From positions 186,001 through 250,000 of the forward strand of contig NZ_SSMC01000001.1 in the NCBI RefSeq assembly GCF_004799345.1: a stretch of 64,000 bases of DNA. Reading direction: 5' to 3'. How positions within the stretch are numbered: position 1 is the stretch's first letter; each line of letters begins with the position of its first letter. Below the pieces are notes generated by a model, which was not told the origin of the DNA, did not search any database, and saw only the letters and a list, made by a program, of their open reading frames with translations. The position numbers were made by a program, and so were the translations under genes. The stretch is from Robertkochia marina. Its GTDB lineage: Bacteria; Bacteroidota; Bacteroidia; Flavobacteriales; Flavobacteriaceae. This document shows positions 62,578 to 64,000 of the stretch, in pieces.

Positions 62578-63369
62578 TTAGAAATCGAGTTCGATGATCT
62601 CAAAAGGATCGTTCACATCGTTTAAAAAGGATCTGAGTAATTCCTTATCTGCATTGGTATAAAACTTCAGAGAAACCTGGTTATCATTTGCAGGAGCAAG
62701 GGCATTCTGAGCTTCAAGCACCCTTTTGGTTTGGCGCGCAACGGCCTGCCCGCTGTCAATGATCTTCACATCTTCCGGCAGTATACTTTTCATTCTGTCA
62801 ATCAGGTAAGGATAGTGGGTACAACCAAGCACGAGATGATCAATTCCTTTTTCGATCATCGGGTCCAGGTATTGATGAAGTAAAATGGTCATTTCTTCCG
62901 AATGGATCTTCCCTGCTTCTATCAAGGGTACCAACCCATCACCAAACTGCTCTATAACACGTATACCTGCAGCAAAATTACCTGAAGTCCTGGCAAAAAG
63001 TTCACTACTCAGGGTTCCCCTGGTAGCCAGCACACCAATAACCCCTGAACTGGTATTTAAAGCCGCGGGTTTAATGGCCGGTTCTATACCGATAAACGGA
63101 AGGGAGTAGTTATCGCGAAGGTACGCTATAGCGTTGGTAGTGGCCGTATTGCAGGCTACCACAATTAGCTTGCAGTCTTTTTCAAGTAAGAGCTCGGTAT
63201 TCTTGATACAAAGCTTTAATATTTCGTGGGGTGAACGTTCTCCATAAGGAGCATTGGCACTGTCGGCCAGATAGACCATTGATTCATCGGGCAAGGTCCT
63301 CCTCAACTCTTTCCAGATGGAAGTACCTCCCACACCGGAGTCAAATATCCCTATAGGTTGCAGGTTCAT
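62578..63369 (-). CDS. murI: Glutamate racemase
   Basis: Makes D-glutamate for peptidoglycan by a two-cysteine mechanism. The 263-residue chain has IGIFDSGVGGTS near the start, the first catalytic Cys in VVACNTATT, and the second in LGCTHYPYL. The ATG at 63369 is preferred; the longer frame would start inside the ompH terminator. It is preceded by the OmpH gene, with a terminator in between. Confidence 0.96.
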   Translation of the reverse strand: MNLQPIGIFDSGVGGTSIWKELRRTLPDESMVYLADSANAPYGERSPHEILKLCIKNTELLLEKDCKLIVVACNTATTNAIAYLRDNYSLPFIGIEPAIKPAALNTSSGVIGVLATRGTLSSELFARTSGNFAAGIRVIEQFGDGLVPLIEAGKIHSEEMTILLHQYLDPMIEKGIDHLVLGCTHYPYLIDRMKSILPEDVKIIDSGQAVARQTKRVLEAQNALAPANDNQVSLKFYTNADKELLRSFLNDVNDPFEIIELDF

Positions 63370-63381
63370 GATAGTTAAAAA

Positions 63382-63414
63382 TAAAAAAACTGCCCGCAAC
63401 TTTGCGGGCAGTTC
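63382..63414 (-). terminator. Intrinsic terminator after ompH
   Basis: Ten-base stem AACTGCCCGC (63388-63397) / GCGGGCAGTT (63404-63413), loop of six, followed on the minus strand by TTTTTTTATTTTT. Confidence 0.92.
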
Positions 63415-63439
63415 TTAAAATATTTTGGATTTTCCTGAA

Positions 63440-63949
63440 TTAGAACCCAAGAGACGACTTTACGTCTGCGGTAATATCTGTTCCGTTTGCAAGGATGATC
63501 CCTGAACCTGCAGAGGCATCCATTACATAGTCAAAACCTTTTTCTTTACCTACTTTCTGAATGGCATCATTTACCTTTTTCAGGATAGGCTCAAGGAGCT
63601 CCATCTTTTTCTTCTCGATCTCCTGGGCAGCTACCTGCTGAGCCTGCTGAATATTAGCCTGCATTCCCTGAATTTCCTGAGCTCTTTTTGCGTTCTCCTC
63701 ATCAGTCTTAGCCGCAGCTTCGTTCTCATAAAGCTTAGCTTTATTTTGTAATTCCTGGAAAGTAGATCTTATATCAGACTCGTAGCTTTTTCCCAATTTT
63801 TGGATCTCTGCCTCAGCAGCTTTCATTTCGGGCATTTCAGCCATTAGTTGGTCAACAAAGATATGTGCCACTTTGGTCTGAGCATTTGCAAAACTCATAG
63901 ATCCTACTGCAATAACAACTGCAATTACTAACGTCTTTAAGTGTTTCAT
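63440..63949 (-). CDS. OmpH/Skp-family periplasmic chaperone
   Basis: A 169-residue exported protein, signal peptide ending near residue 23 (SFANAQ). The mature part is a small beta head (VAHIFVDQLMAEMPEMK; FDYVMDASAGSGIILANG) interrupted by long charged, Gln-rich helices (about 40-115), the tentacle architecture of Skp/OmpH, which holds unfolded outer-membrane proteins. In Bacteroidota such genes usually follow bamA, often in tandem copies, which would lie beyond base 64000. Bases 63950-64000 contain only upstream region. Confidence 0.93.
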   Translation of the reverse strand: MKHLKTLVIAVVIAVGSMSFANAQTKVAHIFVDQLMAEMPEMKAAEAEIQKLGKSYESDIRSTFQELQNKAKLYENEAAAKTDEENAKRAQEIQGMQANIQQAQQVAAQEIEKKKMELLEPILKKVNDAIQKVGKEKGFDYVMDASAGSGIILANGTDITADVKSSLGF

Positions 63950-64000
63950 GGTTTAAAAAATTTCAAAAATAGATTTAGTGTTACTTTATTTATTGATTTT

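Noticed and set aside
1-64000. tRNA, rRNA, insertion sequences, prophage or attachment sites
   Set aside because: No cloverleaf-like or rRNA-like sequence, transposase, integrase or long direct or inverted repeats were seen; gene order and base composition are uniform.

Overview
The window looks like a core chromosomal segment of a gliding-lineage flavobacterium (Bacteroidota, Flavobacteriia; genus not determinable here). The evidence is gldA, gldB and gldC, a MetX-aspartokinase-homoserine dehydrogenase fusion, a split MetH, a DAHP synthase-chorismate mutase fusion, a Skp/OmpH gene, promoters of the Bacteroidota type (TTG-N18..21-TAnnTTTG) and starts without Shine-Dalgarno sequences. No rRNA, tRNA, CRISPR array, transposase or prophage was seen.

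Layout. 1-6063 (minus): dcw cluster mraZ-rsmH-ftsL-ftsI-murE-mraY (mraY cut by the window edge), preceded by four 10-bp-spaced MraZ-type boxes. 6269-13011: an alpha/beta hydrolase with engB, a small CxxC protein, gldB-gldC, nadE, a response regulator with Glu at the phospho-acceptor site, and dnaG without zinc ligands. 13039-15409: ECF sigma factor, a probable membrane anti-sigma protein and a coiled-coil/beta-barrel protein. 15613-22762: polyprenyl synthase, rlmN, queA, aroA, mazG-like, dtd, rsgA and a secreted small protein. 22781-26910: an aromatic amino acid operon (pheA-aminotransferase-tyrA-aroF/CM) behind a leader peptide with a run of Phe/Tyr codons and an intrinsic terminator, a classical attenuator. 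27028-29776: gldA, a GIN-domain lipoprotein and a PagL-like deacylase. 29802-41053: the methionine/SAM regulon, namely metF, split metH, a sulfhydrylase, metX-thrA and metK, with a SAM-I riboswitch before metX-thrA, a SAM-II riboswitch before metK and an unclassified structured leader before metH.

41373-47674: deoxynucleoside kinase, membrane and soluble pyrophosphatases and a DUF5686 outer-membrane protein. 47739-54062: pdhB, etfBA, a bifunctional-nuclease-like protein, a CNT nucleoside transporter and thyA. 54145-56033: a DsbD-N-like/TlpA-like pair and two small lipoproteins. 56119-60601: an ergothioneine-type egtB-egtD cluster with a DUF5996-like gene and, nearby on the other strand, a class V PLP enzyme that could serve as the missing C-S lyase. 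60677-64000: a 2TM protein, folA, a fructosamine-kinase-like gene, murI and ompH.

The genes are mostly anabolic and housekeeping. The novelty lies mainly in regulation: three RNA leaders controlling methionine and SAM synthesis within about 6.5 kb, the Phe/Tyr attenuator, the MraZ operator and several families of 7-8 bp degenerate tandem repeats between genes. Coordinates follow the start judged most likely; where a longer frame was rejected, the entry says why.
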